Positions 50,148 to 56,681 are shown, counted from the first letter of the stretch. The stretch is DNA of 64,000 nt from Synechococcus sp. BIOS-E4-1 (GCF_014279995.1 NZ_CP047935.1:1213243-1277242), one strand, 5' to 3'. The notes: generated by a model not told the origin, from the letters alone. Numbers and translations are program-made.

Positions 50148-50393
50148 ATGACTCAAGAACAACTCACAGCTTTCATCGCTAACGCCAAAGGCAACACCAG
50201 CCTTCAGGAGCAGCTCAAAGCAGCGGCTGATGTTGATACGGTTATAGCGATTACCACAGAAGCTGGGTTTAGTATTTCTGCTGACGACTTGAAGAAAGCT
50301 CAATCAGAGATTTCTGATGAGGAGTTGGAAAACGCGGCTGGAGGTTGGTGGGAAAGCTATGAGTGCACTTGCCACAATACTTCTATAGACTGA
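50148..50393 (+). CDS. procA: Prochlorosin-type precursor 2
   Basis: The leader starts MTQEQLTAFIANAKGNTSLQ and ends ISDEELENAAGG (66 residues); the core is WWESYECTCHNTSID, 15 residues with two Cys (positions 7, 9) and Ser4, Thr8, Thr12, Ser13. The CTC triad would favour small rings. Its leader and that of 55373 form a separate MTQEQLTAF subtype, and both are expressed from the long repeat with phased CACCAG boxes instead of the TGCTATRAC promoter. Tyr and Trp are unusually frequent in the core. Confidence 0.85.
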   Translation: MTQEQLTAFIANAKGNTSLQEQLKAAADVDTVIAITTEAGFSISADDLKKAQSEISDEELENAAGGWWESYECTCHNTSID

Positions 50394-50425
50394 TCTTAAT
50401 AAAAGGCTTGACTCTACGTACTAAA

Positions 50426-50452
50426 AACCCCCTGCATTGACAGGGACTTTTT
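50426..50452 (+). terminator. Terminator after precursor 2
   Basis: CCCCCTGCATTGACAGGGAC and TTTTTATT. Confidence 0.75.
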
Positions 50453-50579
50453 ATTGCTACAACGACTTCAATATTCGCTTAAAACGGCATCCAATACCTG
50501 GCACGATTGAGCGCAGTAAGTATTAGCCAATGACGCTGCAGCAGACCGTTGCTATGACTGCTGAAAAGACCTGCTATCC

Positions 50580-50834
50580 ATGTCCCTAGAACAACTCAAA
50601 GCCTTTCTAGAAAAGGTCAAAGGTGATTCCAATCTTCAGGATAAACTAAAAGCAGCTAAGTCACCTGAAGATGTTGTAGAAATTGCTAAAGAACATGGTC
50701 ATGAATTTACTGTAGATAAGTTCAGCCTTCTCAGTGAAGAGGAGCTAGAAGTTGTGGCTGGTGGATTTGTTCCTCCTCCTCCACCTCCTGGTCCTGGGGT
50801 CCTCAACAATAGCCCAGTTAATTTCGCCGATTAA
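50580..50834 (+). CDS. procA: Prochlorosin-type precursor 3 with a Cys-free, Pro-rich core
   Basis: A leader of 62 residues (MSLEQLKAFLEKVKGDSNLQ, ... LSEEELEVVAGG) of the AKEHGHEFTVDKF subtype, shared with 52997 and the dead copy at 54354. The 22-residue core FVPPPPPPGPGVLNNSPVNF has six consecutive prolines, one Ser and no Cys or Thr, so no thioether ring can form. It keeps promoter (TGCTATGAC at 50550) and terminator. It could be a non-lanthionine peptide, or a core in a late stage of drift. Confidence 0.8.
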   Translation: MSLEQLKAFLEKVKGDSNLQDKLKAAKSPEDVVEIAKEHGHEFTVDKFSLLSEEELEVVAGGFVPPPPPPGPGVLNNSPVNFAD

Positions 50835-50880
50835 TGTCTAATTGCAAGCGTTAATTTGATAACAAATCGCAGAAACGTTA

Positions 50881-50910
50881 AAGTCCCTGCAACGGCAGGG
50901 GCTTTTTATT
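50881..50910 (+). terminator. Terminator after precursor 3
   Basis: AAGTCCCTGCAACGGCAGGG followed by GCTTTTTATT. Confidence 0.8.
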
Positions 50911-51042
50911 TCTTCAATCACATCCAATAGCCCATCAATCAGCCTTCAATACCTGGCACGATTGAGCACAGTAATTGTTAGCCAAAGACACTGCAGCAGA
51001 CCGCTGCTATGACTGCTGAAAAGACCCATGTCCTCTCGTAAA

Positions 51043-51342
51043 ATGGCTGCGATTGACGACCTGATGGCTGCTCTAAGTAGCAATCCTGAATTACGGCAGG
51101 CTATGACTAGCGCCATAACTCCAGAAGATGCAGTAAAAGCTGCCGCTGATGCGGGATACAAAGTAACCTCACAGGAGTTAGTAGAGGCCTATAAATCTCA
51201 AATGAGTGCGTTGTCCGATGATGAATTAGCGTCGATTTCTGGGGGAAAGGGCTACGTACCATACATATCTAAGGTGACCCCCCACATAACAGATATCAAC
51301 CACAACCAAATGCCGAACATAAATCTAATGACGCAACTCTAA
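51043..51342 (+). CDS. Nif11-like leader peptide, second subfamily, Cys-free core
   Basis: From ATG 51043 (MAAIDDLMAALSSNPELRQA) the leader has 68 residues and ends LSDDELASISGG; an upstream ATG at 51028 is also possible and sits at the usual place after the TGCTATGAC promoter element. The core has 31 residues starting KGYVPYISKVTPHITDINHN, with no cysteine. The leader has AAADAGYKVTSQELVEAYKS instead of the AKEAGFSISADD stretch, so it belongs to a sister subfamily together with 56289-56618 and the minus-strand gene 51606-51872. The role is unknown; lanthionine formation is excluded by the missing Cys. Confidence 0.75.
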   Translation: MAAIDDLMAALSSNPELRQAMTSAITPEDAVKAAADAGYKVTSQELVEAYKSQMSALSDDELASISGGKGYVPYISKVTPHITDINHNQMPNINLMTQL

Positions 51343-51420
51343 ACCAAACAATATTACGAATTCTAATACATAAAATCTCCCTATTGAATAGTCGAACGAG
51401 ATTAAAAGCCTAATTCACCA

Positions 51421-51450
51421 AAGCCCTTGCAATAGCACGGGCTTTTTATT
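51421..51450 (+). terminator. Terminator after the 51043 gene
   Basis: AAGCCCTTGCAATAGCACGG and GCTTTTTATT, about 80 nt after the stop. Confidence 0.75.
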
Positions 51451-51605
51451 TCTTCAGTTACACCCAAAGGACTAAAGCAAAGAGTCCGACATTTTTCAAG
51501 TATTTCTTCTACTATCACTAGGTCTTCATGCCCGCTCTCAAAGCATTGTCAAGCAGTAAAGTTTCCTAATTACAATGCTGAATCTATTGTTTGCGTCTTG
51601 CCTGG

Positions 51606-51872
51606 TCATCCACAATCAATTACGCATGCTGTATGTCTGTGTGTCCTTTCCCATGGCTCTTTCCCTCCTGACACAGCTTCCAATTCTTCCTGTGAGAGCT
51701 CTGACATCTTTGCTTTGAAGGCCGTTCGCAGATCCTCAGCACTGATTTGAATACCATAATCTGCGGCAAGCTTCACAGCCTCTTCAGCCGTTGTGGCGGC
51801 GGTAATGGACTGCCTAAATTCGGAGTTCGTCGAAACCAAATTTAAAAGATCTTCTTGAGCTGACATGTTCAA
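51606..51872 (-). CDS. Nif11-like precursor on the opposite strand
   Basis: An 88-residue precursor, MNMSAQEDLLNLVSTNSEFR, with leader end LSQEELEAVSGG (70 residues) and an 18-residue core KEPWERTHRHTACVIDCG containing two Cys and two Thr, so up to two thioether rings. It belongs to the MAAIDD-type subfamily (AFKAKMSELSQEELEAVSGG) but has Cys, unlike its two relatives. It is the only member on the minus strand, lacks the TGCTATRAC element and the short repeat, and its flanks are A/T-rich. It may have been inserted from elsewhere. Confidence 0.75.
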   Translation of the reverse strand: MNMSAQEDLLNLVSTNSEFRQSITAATTAEEAVKLAADYGIQISAEDLRTAFKAKMSELSQEELEAVSGGKEPWERTHRHTACVIDCG

Positions 51873-52057
51873 AACATATGGCCTATTAACGCTAGCAGGG
51901 AGGACACAATGAGACGCCCAATAAACATTATTTTACAATTGATAAGATGAGTTTTTGATGAGCATCTTTTGCTATCCAAAAAGCCCATCAATCAGCCTTC
52001 AATACCTGGCACGATTGAGTGCGTTAAGTATTAGCCAAAGACACTACAGCAGATCGT

Positions 52058-52066
52058 TGCTATGAC
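52058..52066 (+). promoter_or_regulatory. Extended -10 element before precursor 6
   Basis: TGCTATGAC, starting 31 nt before ATG 52089 (a one-base variation of the usual 30). Confidence 0.65.
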
Positions 52067-52088
52067 TGCTGAAATAGCCACAAGTCAG

Positions 52089-52325
52089 ATGTCAAAAGAA
52101 CAACTCAAAGCTTTTATCGAAAAGGTTCAATCCGATACCGAATTGCAAGAAAAATGCAAGGCGGCAGCCTCCTCTGAGGAAGCAATGGTCATCGCAAAAG
52201 CAGCGGGATTCTCAATCACTGAAGATGACATTCAATCGCAATCTGTATCTGACGATGAGCTGGAAGGAGCCTCTGGCGGAGGGTATTCAGTGCTATGGGC
52301 ACTGCTGGGGAGGCGGTGTAATTAA
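52089..52325 (+). CDS. procA: Prochlorosin-type precursor 6
   Basis: From ATG 52089: MSKEQLKAFIEKVQSDTELQ, leader of 64 residues ending VSDDELEGASGG. The core has 14 residues, GYSVLWALLGRRCN, with one Cys and one Ser, enough for one large ring. The frame from 52062 (MTAEIATSQ) is only the promoter element read through. The leader has an unusual cysteine (EKCKAAASS). The basic RRCN tail is unlike the other cores. Confidence 0.8.
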   Translation: MSKEQLKAFIEKVQSDTELQEKCKAAASSEEAMVIAKAAGFSITEDDIQSQSVSDDELEGASGGGYSVLWALLGRRCN

Positions 52326-52351
52326 GAATATTGAGCCTACTAACCATCAAA

Positions 52352-52380
52352 GACCCCTGCATTGACAGGGGCTTTTTATT
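52352..52380 (+). terminator. Terminator after precursor 6
   Basis: GACCCCTGCATTGACAGGGG and CTTTTTATT. Confidence 0.8.
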
Positions 52381-52503
52381 GCTTCAATCAACCAAATAAG
52401 CCCGCCATTAGCCTTCAATACCTGGCACGATTGAGCGCAGTAAGTATTAGCTAAAGACGCTGCAGTAGACCATTGCTATAACCATTAAAGACTCCTGATA
52501 CCT

Positions 52504-52764
52504 ATGTCAGAAGAACAATTCAAAGCTTTCCTGGAGAAGGTCAAAGCAGACACCAGTCTTCAGGAAAAGCTCAAAGCAGCTTCCGATGCTGATGGTGTTG
52601 TGGCGATTGCAAAGGAGGCAGGCTTTAAGATTTCTGCTGATGTCGTTCGGACCGAGATTTCAGACAGAGAACTGGAAGGTGCAGCTGGGGGCTGGCTGGG
52701 GACTTTGGGAGGATGGACTTGCGATCCAGCGGAGATGTGCCAATTCACTGCACTGAGATGTTGA
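52504..52764 (+). CDS. procA: Prochlorosin-type precursor 7
   Basis: A leader of 63 residues (MSEEQFKAFLEKVKADTSLQ, ISDRELEGAAGG) and a 23-residue core WLGTLGGWTCDPAEMCQFTA..., with Cys10, Cys16 and Cys23 and Thr4, Thr9, Thr19. Three rings are possible, a fairly complete lanthipeptide. The promoter TGCTATAAC at 52474 has the standard spacing of 30 nt. Confidence 0.85.
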   Translation: MSEEQFKAFLEKVKADTSLQEKLKAASDADGVVAIAKEAGFKISADVVRTEISDRELEGAAGGWLGTLGGWTCDPAEMCQFTALRC

Positions 52765-52840
52765 TGCAGACGACACTGCGACCCGACAGATCCGACTGGC
52801 CCTCACAAGCATACGACTGGCTAGCAGCACCTACACACTC

Positions 52841-52870
52841 AAAGCCCCTGCATTAGCAGGGGCTTTTTAT
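52841..52870 (+). terminator. Terminator after precursor 7
   Basis: AAAGCCCCTGCATTAGCAGG, then GGCTTTTTAT. Confidence 0.8.
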
Positions 52871-52996
52871 TTCTATAACCACTTCAATATTCGCTTAAAA
52901 CGGCATCCGATACCTGGCACTAATTAATACTTAGTTGAACTACCAGCGGCTTAACTATTGAACCAGTGCTACAACAGCTCTATTGGCACCTATCCC

Positions 52997-53263
52997 ATGT
53001 CAGAAGAGCAACTCAAAGCGTTCCTAGAAAAAGTCAAAGGCGACACCACGCTTCAGGAAAAACTAAAGGCAGCAAAGTCACCTGAAGACGTTGTGGGCAT
53101 CGCTAAAGAATACGGCTACGAATTCACTGCTGAGACACTGCTGAAAAAAGATAGTACTGAACTGAGTAAAGAGGAACTAGAAGGCGTGACTGGAGGCTAC
53201 CAATTCCTATCCATGAACTATGGAAACGGATGGTGTGGTAAACAAACACAAGTCAGGTGCTGA
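52997..53263 (+). CDS. procA: Prochlorosin-type precursor 8
   Basis: Begins MSEEQLKAFLEKVKGDTTLQ at ATG 52997; the longer frame from 52958 is only upstream DNA. The leader of 67 residues ends LSKEELEGVTGG. The core has 21 residues, starting YQFLSMNYGNGWCGKQTQVR and ending with Cys, so Cys13 and Cys21 with Ser5 and Thr17: two rings. The leader stretch AKEYGYEFTAETL is of the HGHEF type shared with 50580. The promoter element is TGCTACAAC at 52967 (one mismatch). Confidence 0.85.
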   Translation: MSEEQLKAFLEKVKGDTTLQEKLKAAKSPEDVVGIAKEYGYEFTAETLLKKDSTELSKEELEGVTGGYQFLSMNYGNGWCGKQTQVRC

Positions 53264-53308
53264 ATCTGAAGTTCCCTTTTTCCCCTCGCCTTCAAAACTT
53301 ACACACTC

Positions 53309-53337
53309 AAGCCCCTGCATTGACAGGGGTTTTTTAT
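53309..53337 (+). terminator. Terminator after precursor 8
   Basis: AAGCCCCTGCATTGACAGGG, then GTTTTTTATT. Confidence 0.8.
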
Positions 53338-53461
53338 TGCTTTAATTACCCCATACAGCCCGCAATCAGCCTTCAATACCTGGCACTATTGACCGAGGTT
53401 ATTGTTAGCCAAAGACACTTCATGACATTATTGCTATAACCGTTAAAGACTCCTGAAACCC

Positions 53462-53737
53462 ATGTCAGAAGAGCAACTCAAGTCCTTCCTGGAGAAGGTG
53501 AAGGCAGACACCACCCTTCAGGAGAAACTTAAAGCAGCTGCCGATGCCGATGCTGCTCTTGCCATTGCCAAAGAAGCTGGGTTTGCAATTACTGCAGAAG
53601 ACATTCAATCGATGCAATCTGCTACGGACTTATCAGATGCTGAGCTGGAACGTGTGGCTGGAGGTGGAGGTTGGTATCCATACTATACAGATGCTGATAG
53701 CTGCACGAGGTGCACATGTCATAGAAATTGTGGCTAA
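53462..53737 (+). CDS. procA: Prochlorosin-type precursor 9, Cys-rich core
   Basis: A leader of 68 residues (MSEEQLKSFLEKVKADTTLQ, LSDAELERVAGG). The 23-residue core GGWYPYYTDADSCTRCTCHR... has four Cys (13, 16, 18, 22), Ser12, Thr8, Thr14 and Thr17, among the most ring-rich in the array. The RCTCHRNC cluster would enable several small rings. The promoter is TGCTATAAC at 53432, spacing 30. Confidence 0.85.
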   Translation: MSEEQLKSFLEKVKADTTLQEKLKAAADADAALAIAKEAGFAITAEDIQSMQSATDLSDAELERVAGGGGWYPYYTDADSCTRCTCHRNCG

Positions 53738-53762
53738 AGACTTAGACACAGGCTACACACTC

Positions 53763-53791
53763 AAAGCCTCTGCATTGACAGGGGCTTTTTA
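53763..53791 (+). terminator. Terminator after precursor 9
   Basis: AAAGCCTCTGCATTGACAGG and GGCTTTTTATT. Confidence 0.8.
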
Positions 53792-53833
53792 TTGCTTCAA
53801 TCAACCAAATAAGCCTGCCATTAGCTTTCAATA

Positions 53834-54052
53834 CCTGGCACGATTGAACGCAGTTGAGCAGTAATCAGGCGGGTGAAAACATTTTTCAAAAGGTGGTGAC
53901 TGAGTTCTGAGCGGTTCACCAGAAGCTCACTAGAACTTCGAGGGTTCTACACCAGAGCTATGTAGTGGGGTTCACCAGAAAGGCTGTGATCTTGAAGGAG
54001 TCGAGGGGGCAACGCCTCCAACACAACTCACACACTTATCAGCTTTAAAACA
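53834..54052 (+). repeat. Long upstream repeat, copy 2
   Basis: Homologous to 49941-50147, with CACCAG (or CACTAG) boxes at 53917, 53928, 53950 and 53973, again 11, 22 and 23 bp apart. The last ~35 nt (ACAACTCACACACTTATCAG) differ from copies 1 and 3. Confidence 0.8.
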
Positions 54053-54241
54053 ATGACTACTTCAATCTTCAATGCTCCCTTGCAAATCAAGGAAGCTATT
54101 CCAACCTCCACCCAGCCAGAGCTTGAACCGCTCTTCGATCAAGAGTTGGAAGCTGCTGCTGGGGGAATGTACCTCGGCAATCTGGATCGCGTCCTGGCAC
54201 CACTCGATCGCTGTCTCACACCTCTGGGAAGATACTTGTAA
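54053..54241 (+). CDS. Short-leader GG precursor (precursor 10)
   Basis: A 62-residue product, MTTSIFNAPLQIKEAIPTST, with leader end LFDQELEAAAGG after only 38 residues and a 24-residue core MYLGNLDRVLAPLDRCLTPL... with one Cys and one Thr. The N-terminal Nif11-like helices (LKAFLEKV, AKEAGFSI) are missing, so only the DQELEAAAGG end is left. It has the long repeat with CACCAG boxes as its 5' region. It may be a fusion product of the repeat with a precursor tail, or a separate minimal class. The core reads VLAPLDRCLTPLG with internal repetition (APLDRCLTPLGR). Confidence 0.65.
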   Translation: MTTSIFNAPLQIKEAIPTSTQPELEPLFDQELEAAAGGMYLGNLDRVLAPLDRCLTPLGRYL

Positions 54242-54280
54242 GAACTGAACGCAGGCCTCTCACCAAGTGAGATCAATTAC

Positions 54281-54304
54281 GCCCCGCCAAGTGCGGGGTT
54301 TTTA
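54281..54304 (+). terminator. Terminator after precursor 10
   Basis: GCCCCGCCAAGTGCGGGGTT and TTTAATT; a short and very stable stem, with different sequence from the others. Confidence 0.8.
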
Positions 54305-54353
54305 ATTGCCAACTGCCGACCGTTGCTATGACAGCTGAACAGACCTGATACCC

Positions 54354-54593
54354 ATGTCCCTAGAACAACTCAAAGCCTTCCTAGAAAAGGTCAAAGCAGA
54401 CACCAGCCTTCAGGAGAGGATCAAGTTAGCTAAGTCACCTGAAGACGTCGTGACTATTGCCGAAGAACATGGTCATAAATTTACTGCTGACAAAATTACT
54501 GAATTTTGCTAACTTAGCAACGAAGAGCTAGAAGAAGTGGCCGCAGGGGCTACTTGCTATCTTTCAACACATGACTACAGTTCGAATTGCTAA
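54354..54593 (+). pseudogene. procA: Prochlorosin-type precursor with in-frame stop (11)
   Basis: Reads MSLEQLKAFLEKVKADTSLQ, ERIKLAKSPEDVVTIAEEHG, HKFTADKITEFC, then TAA (54510-54512), then in the same frame LSNEELEEVAAGATCYLSTH, DYSSNC and TAA 54591-54593. At the stop the paralogue at 50580 has FSLLSEEELE, so one TTA-to-TAA change may explain the break. The GG motif is AG here. The core (ATCYLSTHDYSSNC, with two Cys) would still be lanthipeptide-like. The TGCTATGAC promoter (54324) is intact with the standard 30-nt spacing, but no terminator is obvious before the next repeat. Confidence 0.85.
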
Positions 54594-54788
54594 CTAACTA
54601 CCAGCTTTGATAGTAATTGACTTGTAGCCAGAAAAGCTACTACATTATTGGCAGAGACTATTTATTTATTCGATCACCCTAAAAAGCCTCGACATTAGCC
54701 TTCAATACCGTACGATTGAGTGCGTTAAGTATTAGCTAAAGACACTGCAGCAGACCGTTGCTATAACTTGTGAATAGACCTGATACCC

Positions 54789-55052
54789 ATGTCAGAAGAG
54801 CAGCTCAAAGCGTTCATCGAAGAGGTCAAAGCAGACATCAGCCTGCAAGATAAGCTTAAAGCAGCTGCTGATGTTGACGCAGCTCTTGCAATTGCAAAAG
54901 AGGCTGGGTTTAGTATTTCTGCTGATGACGTTCGGACGTCAATTTCAGATGAGGAACTTGAAGGCGCGGCTGGGGGTTATATTTCACTCGAAGCAGGATG
55001 TTTGCCGCCGTGTTGTACTAGAGGAGCATGCTCTACCAGCAGACCGCTCTGA
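54789..55052 (+). CDS. procA: Prochlorosin-type precursor 12, Cys-rich core
   Basis: A leader of 63 residues (MSEEQLKAFIEEVKADISLQ, ISDEELEGAAGG). The 24-residue core YISLEAGCLPPCCTRGACST... contains Cys8, Cys12, Cys13, Cys18 and five Ser/Thr. The CLPPCC arrangement is unusual, since adjacent cysteines limit ring geometry. The promoter is TGCTATAAC at 54759 with the standard spacing. Confidence 0.85.
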   Translation: MSEEQLKAFIEEVKADISLQDKLKAAADVDAALAIAKEAGFSISADDVRTSISDEELEGAAGGYISLEAGCLPPCCTRGACSTSRPL

Positions 55053-55095
55053 TTTTTTAGAAAAAGATTATTAAAGAGATTTAGTCTACTCATCA

Positions 55096-55120
55096 AAGCC
55101 CCTGCCTCCGCAGGGGTTTT
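55096..55120 (+). terminator. Terminator after precursor 12
   Basis: AAGCCCCTGCCTCCGCAGGG and GTTTTGATTTC, with a different loop (CTCC) from the CATTGA loops elsewhere. Confidence 0.8.
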
Positions 55121-55165
55121 GATTTCTTAAATCACCCCAAAAAGACCATCAATCAGCCTTCAATG

Positions 55166-55372
55166 CCTGGCACGATTGAGCGCAGTTGAGCAGTTATCAG
55201 GCAGATGAAAACATTTTTCAAAAGGTGGTGACTGAGTTCTGAGCGATTCACCAGTTGCTCACCAGAACTTCGCGGGGTCTACACCAGAGCTGTGTAGTGG
55301 GGTTCACCAGAAGGGCTGTGATCTTGAAGGAGTCGAGGGGGCAACACCCCCAAACATTCATTCTTTAGAACC
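55166..55372 (+). repeat. Long upstream repeat, copy 3
   Basis: Homologous to 49941-50147 with CACCAG-type boxes in the same phase and with ATCTTGAAGGAGT and GGGGGCAACACCCCCA before the ATG of precursor 13. Confidence 0.8.
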
Positions 55373-55636
55373 ATGACACAAGAACAACTCACAGCTTTCA
55401 TCGCTAACGCCAAAGGCAACACCAGCCTTCAGGAGAAGTTCAAAGTAGCTGCTGATGCCAATGCTGTTGCGGAGATAGCCAAGGAAGCAGGTTTTAGTAT
55501 CTCTGCTCAAGACCTAACTCAAGCTCAATCCGAAATTTCAGACGATGAGCTGGAAGACGTGATGGGTGGCGGCTGGGGTGGCTGGGGAGCGTGGGGGTGC
55601 AGAGTAGTGGGAAAGAAGAGAACTCTAGCTGGTTAG
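55373..55636 (+). CDS. procA: Prochlorosin-type precursor 13, Gly/Trp-rich core
   Basis: The leader is of the MTQEQLTAFIANAKGNTSLQ subtype (66 residues, ISDDELEDVMGG). The 21-residue core GWGGWGAWGCRVVGKKRTLA... has one Cys and one Thr and a repeated GWGGWGAWG motif; it is strongly basic at the end. One ring at most is possible if the Thr reacts with the Cys. It uses the long repeat as its 5' region, like precursor 2. Confidence 0.85.
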   Translation: MTQEQLTAFIANAKGNTSLQEKFKVAADANAVAEIAKEAGFSISAQDLTQAQSEISDDELEDVMGGGWGGWGAWGCRVVGKKRTLAG

Positions 55637-55665
55637 AGTTGTCAGACTGCTGAACTTACTCACAC

Positions 55666-55694
55666 AAAGCCCCTGCAACCGCAGGGGTTTTTTA
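55666..55694 (+). terminator. Terminator after precursor 13
   Basis: AAAGCCCCTGCAACCGCAGG and GGTTTTTTATT. Confidence 0.8.
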
Positions 55695-55820
55695 TTTCTT
55701 CAATAGCCTGACTAATCTCACAAATCAGCCTCCAATACTTGATATCATTTAGCACAATAGTTATCAACTAAAGACTCTTCAGCAGATCGTTGCTATGACT
55801 GCTGAACAGACCTGATACCC

Positions 55821-56075
55821 ATGTCACTAGAACAACTCAAGGCATTCCTAGAGAAGGTCAAAGGCGACCCCAGCCTTCAGGAGAAGCTAAAAGCAGCTGC
55901 CGATTCAGACGCAGTTCTTGCGATTGCGAAAGATGCTGGCTTTAGTATTTCTGCTGATGACGTTCAGAACGAGATTTCTGAGGAGGAGTTAGAAGGCGTG
56001 GCTGGTGGTGGTGGGCTGTTTACTGGTGTTGGTCTCTCGGCTTATTCTGTAATTTTCTGTTGTGGCTGTCTGTAA
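55821..56075 (+). CDS. procA: Prochlorosin-type precursor 14
   Basis: A leader of 63 residues (MSLEQLKAFLEKVKGDPSLQ, ISEEELEGVAGG) with a 21-residue core GGLFTGVGLSAYSVIFCCGC.... Cys17, Cys18 and Cys20 cluster near the end, with Thr5, Ser10 and Ser13 before them. Rings would link the clustered cysteines back to the Ser/Thr. The core is otherwise hydrophobic. The promoter TGCTATGAC at 55791 has the standard spacing. Confidence 0.85.
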   Translation: MSLEQLKAFLEKVKGDPSLQEKLKAAADSDAVLAIAKDAGFSISADDVQNEISEEELEGVAGGGGLFTGVGLSAYSVIFCCGCL

Positions 56076-56108
56076 CTTTTCCCCCTCGGCTTCAAAACTT
56101 ACACACTC

Positions 56109-56137
56109 AAACCCCCTGCTGCCGTAGGGGGTTTTTA
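56109..56137 (+). terminator. Terminator after precursor 14
   Basis: AACCCCCTGCTGCCGTAGGG and GGTTTTTATT. Confidence 0.8.
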
Positions 56138-56227
56138 TTACTTCAACAGTCTGACTAACACCGTAAATCAGCCTTCAATACCTGGCACGATTGAGCGCAA
56201 TTAGCAGGCTTTTTATTGCCTTGAGGT

Positions 56228-56241
56228 TTGGGGTACACCTA
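56228..56241. repeat. TTGGGGTACACCTA element, copy 2
   Basis: Identical to 49505-49518; it precedes precursor 15. Confidence 0.7.
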
Positions 56242-56288
56242 GAACGACCGGTGCTATGACTGCTGAGAGACCCATACCCTCTTGTGCA

Positions 56289-56618
56289 ATGGCTGCGATT
56301 GACGACTTGATGGCTGCTCTTACTAGCAATGCTGAATTACAGCAGGCTATGACGACCGCCACAACTCCAGAAGAGGCAGCAAAAGCTGCCGCTGATGCGG
56401 GATACAAAGTAACCACACAGGAGTTGCTGGAAGCCTACAAATCAAAAATGAGTGCGTTGTCCGATGATGAATTGGCGTCGATTTCTGGGGGTAAAGGCGG
56501 CGGCCACCCTGCCCCCGTCAGTGGAATTAACACTGATCCGTATAATAACAATCCAGATCCCGTAACTAATAAGCATGGGCCAACCTCCCCTGGTACGATT
56601 AGTTCAGCCCCCATATGA
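56289..56618 (+). CDS. Nif11-like leader peptide, second subfamily, Cys-free core (precursor 15)
   Basis: From ATG 56289 (MAAIDDLMAALTSNAELQQA) the leader has 68 residues ending LSDDELASISGG, near-identical to 51043-51342. The 41-residue core starts KGGGHPAPVSGINTDPYNNN and is Gly/Pro/Asn/Thr-rich with no Cys. In the 51028 relative an upstream ATG is present, but here the corresponding triplet is ATA, so the inner ATG must be used. The core is the longest of the array. With precursor 4 it defines a conserved, Cys-free pair. Confidence 0.75.
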   Translation: MAAIDDLMAALTSNAELQQAMTTATTPEEAAKAAADAGYKVTTQELLEAYKSKMSALSDDELASISGGKGGGHPAPVSGINTDPYNNNPDPVTNKHGPTSPGTISSAPI

Positions 56619-56651
56619 TGACCCTATGGAAATATTGATCTCGTAATTCAC

Positions 56652-56681
56652 CAAAGCCCTAGTAATAGCAAGGGCTTTTTA
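56652..56681 (+). terminator. Terminator after precursor 15
   Basis: AAAGCCCTAGTAATAGCAAG and GGCTTTTTATT. Confidence 0.75.

Noticed and set aside
52062-52088. In-frame N-terminal extension MTAEIATSQ of precursor 6
   Set aside because: It is the conserved promoter region translated by chance; the other genes start at the second ATG.
49532-55820. A tiny upstream frame ATGACTGCTGAACAGACCTGA before several precursor starts
   Set aside because: Several copies read ATAAC instead of ATGAC at the first codon, and it coincides with the -10-like element; a promoter explains it better than a translated leader peptide.
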